A stretch of DNA of 64,000 nucleotides from the NCBI RefSeq assembly GCF_003194605.1, contig NZ_QHKY01000001.1:620001-684000 (forward strand), given 5' to 3'. The DNA is from Nocardioides gilvus (GTDB lineage: Bacteria; Actinomycetota; Actinomycetes; Propionibacteriales; Nocardioidaceae). Of the stretch, positions 62,348-64,000 are shown in pieces. The translations under genes were made by a program, and so were the position numbers. Under the pieces are notes generated by a model. The model did not search any database. It had not been told where the DNA came from and was given only the letters and a program-made list of their open reading frames with translations. Position 1 is the first letter of the stretch, and every line of letters starts with the position of its first letter.

Positions 62348-62890
62348 GTGACCGAGCCGCAGATCGAAACCCCCCGTGACCCCAGCAATGCGCAGCGTGA
62401 CCCCAGCGATGCCCTGCGCGAACCCGCGAACCGGGTCAGCCCCCGCGCGGTGACCTATTGGCGCGTACAGGCGATCATCACCACGATCTTCGTGCTCGGC
62501 ATCGCGTTGGTCATCTACTTCGTGGTGCCCTCACGGCCGTGGTGGGCCACCGCGATCGTCGCCGTGATCGCGCTCTACTCGGCGGCCGAGATATTCGCGA
62601 TGCCCCAGATCCGTTTCCGGATCCATCGGTGGGAGATCAACGAGATCGCGATCCACACCCGAGAAGGGTGGATCGGTCGAGAGAGCCGGATCGCCCCGTT
62701 GAGCCGGGTGCAGACCGTCGACTCCCAGCAGGGTCCGCTGATGCGCTACTTCAAGCTCTCCTCGATCACGGTCACCACTGCCTCGGCTGCCGGCCCGATC
62801 ACGATCGCTGGCCTCGACCAGGACGACGCTCGCGAACTCGTCGTCACCCTCACCGAGATCACCGCTGCCACCGAGGGCGACGCCACGTGA
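62348..62890 (+). CDS. PH-domain membrane protein, YdbS-like
   Basis: 180 residues. A polar N-terminus with short repeats (RDPSNAQ RDPSDAL) precedes two hydrophobic helices (about 42-85). The bacterial PH-like domain follows: ESRIAPLSRVQTVDSQQGPLMRYFKL is read in overlapping parts and is the family hallmark. It usually works with a second PH protein, encoded next and coupled by a GTGA overlap. Role in envelope or secretion stress is suggested for the family but not established. Confidence 0.85.
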   Translation: MTEPQIETPRDPSNAQRDPSDALREPANRVSPRAVTYWRVQAIITTIFVLGIALVIYFVVPSRPWWATAIVAVIALYSAAEIFAMPQIRFRIHRWEINEIAIHTREGWIGRESRIAPLSRVQTVDSQQGPLMRYFKLSSITVTTASAAGPITIAGLDQDDARELVVTLTEITAATEGDAT

Positions 62891-64000
62891 GCCTCGAGCA
62901 GACCCCCGACGTCACCCCACCCGACGAGTCGCCCGAGCCGAGTCCCCAGGACGAGGGCTGGCTGCGGTTGGACAAGCGCAAGCTGCTCCTCGACCCGATC
63001 GGCGCAGTGAGGAGTGCGATCTTCCCGATCGCTGCGGTCATCTTCGGCGTCTCCAGCCTGGACGGCATCTGGTGGGTGCTGGCAGCCCCCGTGGTCGTCA
63101 CGGTGATTGCCCTCTTCGGTCTGATCCCGTGGTTCACGACCACCTACCGGATCACCGCGACCCAGTTCCAGATGCGCAAGGGACTGCTCAACAAGTCCAC
63201 CTCCACCGCGCCGCTCGACCGGATCCGCAGCGTCGACCTCGAAGCCACCGTGCTCCACCGTCTGCTGGGGATGCGGAAGGTCCAGATCGGTACCGGTGTC
63301 GACTCCGAGCGGATCGAGCTGGACGCCGTCACGACAGAGCGGGCCGATGAGTTGCGGGCTCAACTGCTGACTGCTCGCTTGGCCTCGACGAACGCCACCG
63401 TGCCAGCGAGCCCAGTTGATCCGACCGATCCTGCGGTACTCGCCGCCCCTTCGGCACTCGCCGCCCCTTCGGTCCTCGCCGACCCTGCCGCGGCCGATGA
63501 GTCGTACGACGGTCCGGTCTCGGCGCCGCCCACCCCGAGCGCCCCTCCCAGCACGGAGCAGGTGCTCGCCCGTTTCGACTGGACGTGGGTCCGGTTCGCT
63601 CCCTTCAACTTCGCTCGCCTCGCCGTCATCGCTGCCGCCATCGGCGTCCTCTCGCAGTTCGCGGGCGACATCGACGTCGACTACGCCGAGATCGCGGAGT
63701 CGACCCGAGCGGCCCTGCGAATCGGTGTGGTGGTGCTCAGCGTCGTCATCGCCCTCTCGCTCCTCGTGGGCTGGCTGATCATCTCCATGGGCGGCTACAT
63801 GGTGCAGTGGTGGGCACTGCGACTCACCCGCGATGCCGGCATCCTGCGGATGTCCGCCGGCCTGCTGACGACGCGGTCCATCAGCGTCGAGGAGAAGCGC
63901 GTCCGCGGCATCGAGCTCGTCGAGCCGCTCCTGATGCGCCCGGTCAACGGCGCCGAGCTCGCCACCCTGGCCACGGGTGTCGGCGACGGGGGGACCACCA
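62887..64000 (+). CDS. PH-domain membrane protein, YdbT-like, 3' partial
   Basis: 371 residues are visible and the frame is open at the window end. A first helix pair (about 38-85) leads into a PH-like domain with TSTAPLDRIRSVDLEATVLHR in overlapping parts; then a Pro/Ala linker, another helix pair and the beginning of a second PH-like domain (ISVEEKRVRGIELVEPLLMR). The linker contains hexapeptide repeats (VLAAPS, ALAAPS, VLADPA) encoded by 18-base tandem repeats at 63436-63471. Confidence 0.88.
   Translation, partial: MSLEQTPDVTPPDESPEPSPQDEGWLRLDKRKLLLDPIGAVRSAIFPIAAVIFGVSSLDGIWWVLAAPVVVTVIALFGLIPWFTTTYRITATQFQMRKGLLNKSTSTAPLDRIRSVDLEATVLHRLLGMRKVQIGTGVDSERIELDAVTTERADELRAQLLTARLASTNATVPASPVDPTDPAVLAAPSALAAPSVLADPAAADESYDGPVSAPPTPSAPPSTEQVLARFDWTWVRFAPFNFARLAVIAAAIGVLSQFAGDIDVDYAEIAESTRAALRIGVVVLSVVIALSLLVGWLIISMGGYMVQWWALRLTRDAGILRMSAGLLTTRSISVEEKRVRGIELVEPLLMRPVNGAELATLATGVGDGGTT
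63436..63471 (+). repeat. 18-base tandem repeats in PH-protein linker
   Basis: Two consecutive 18-base units differing at one or two bases, followed by a decayed third, encode VLAAPS-ALAAPS-VLADPA in the disordered linker between the two PH-like halves. Confidence 0.8.

Noticed and set aside
1-64000. CRISPR array, tRNA, rRNA, insertion sequence or prophage
   Set aside because: No regularly spaced repeats, no cloverleaf or rRNA segment and no transposase, integrase or phage structural gene could be recognised.

Overview
The window is GC-rich actinobacterial chromosome. Many GTG starts, ATGA/GTGA/TGATG gene overlaps, DUF222-type HNH remnants, PucR/GntR/TetR regulators, heliorhodopsin and a meta-cleavage aromatic cluster together suggest a Nocardioides-like member of the Propionibacteriales. 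That placement is inference; no rRNA, tRNA, CRISPR array, insertion sequence or phage was seen.

Layout. 1-3.3 kb: the 3' part of a nucleotidyltransferase-like gene and an orphan SNF2 helicase. 3.3-11.5 kb (minus): a hydrolase, a polar amino-acid ABC operon ending in an unknown membrane protein, and arginine deiminase coupled to a GT2/TagF-type wall-polymer enzyme. 11.6-13.4 kb: a small HNH protein, then a heliorhodopsin gene followed by a GNAT acetyltransferase in an apparent two-gene operon. 13.5-16.8 kb: two acyl-CoA dehydrogenases plus an esterase. 16.8-23.3 kb: a PucR regulator divergent from a complete liv-type branched-chain amino-acid/amide ABC operon ended by a strong terminator. 23.3-29.7 kb: flavin reductase, hydrolase, MpaB-like oxygenase, SulP transporter and RNase J.

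29.7-48.3 kb is an aromatic catabolic island: GntR (plus) converging on a long minus-strand array. Read in transcription order it holds an FAA hydrolase, mhpB-1, mhpB-2, mhpC, mhpD, an NTF2-like protein, an HpcH/HpaI aldolase, mhpA-1, an ABC importer (binding protein, two permeases, ATPase), mhpA-2, a HAPMO-type Baeyer-Villiger monooxygenase, a carboxylesterase, TetR and an SDR. The inferred logic is uptake of an aromatic acid or ketone, ketone-to-ester oxidation and hydrolysis, ring hydroxylation, extradiol cleavage, and hydrolysis/hydration/aldol cleavage to central metabolites. Three promoters in the island can be read, two of them with TTGACG -35 boxes and adjacent ATGCA-type symmetrical sites.

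48.3-64 kb: GNAT, an HNH remnant, a membrane sensor kinase, the phosphoketolase-acetate kinase operon, a tiny glycine-rich membrane protein, a P-type cation ATPase broken by one extra G in a G7 run, two poorly characterised membrane proteins, a Fic remnant, a hydrolase, the YchF GTPase, and a pair of PH-domain membrane proteins, the second cut by the window end.

The most notable items are the heliorhodopsin-GNAT operon, the mixed HAPMO/mhp pathway with duplicated hydroxylase and dioxygenase genes, and short tandem repeats whose units each carry an in-frame start codon (two genes) or a stop codon (one gene end).
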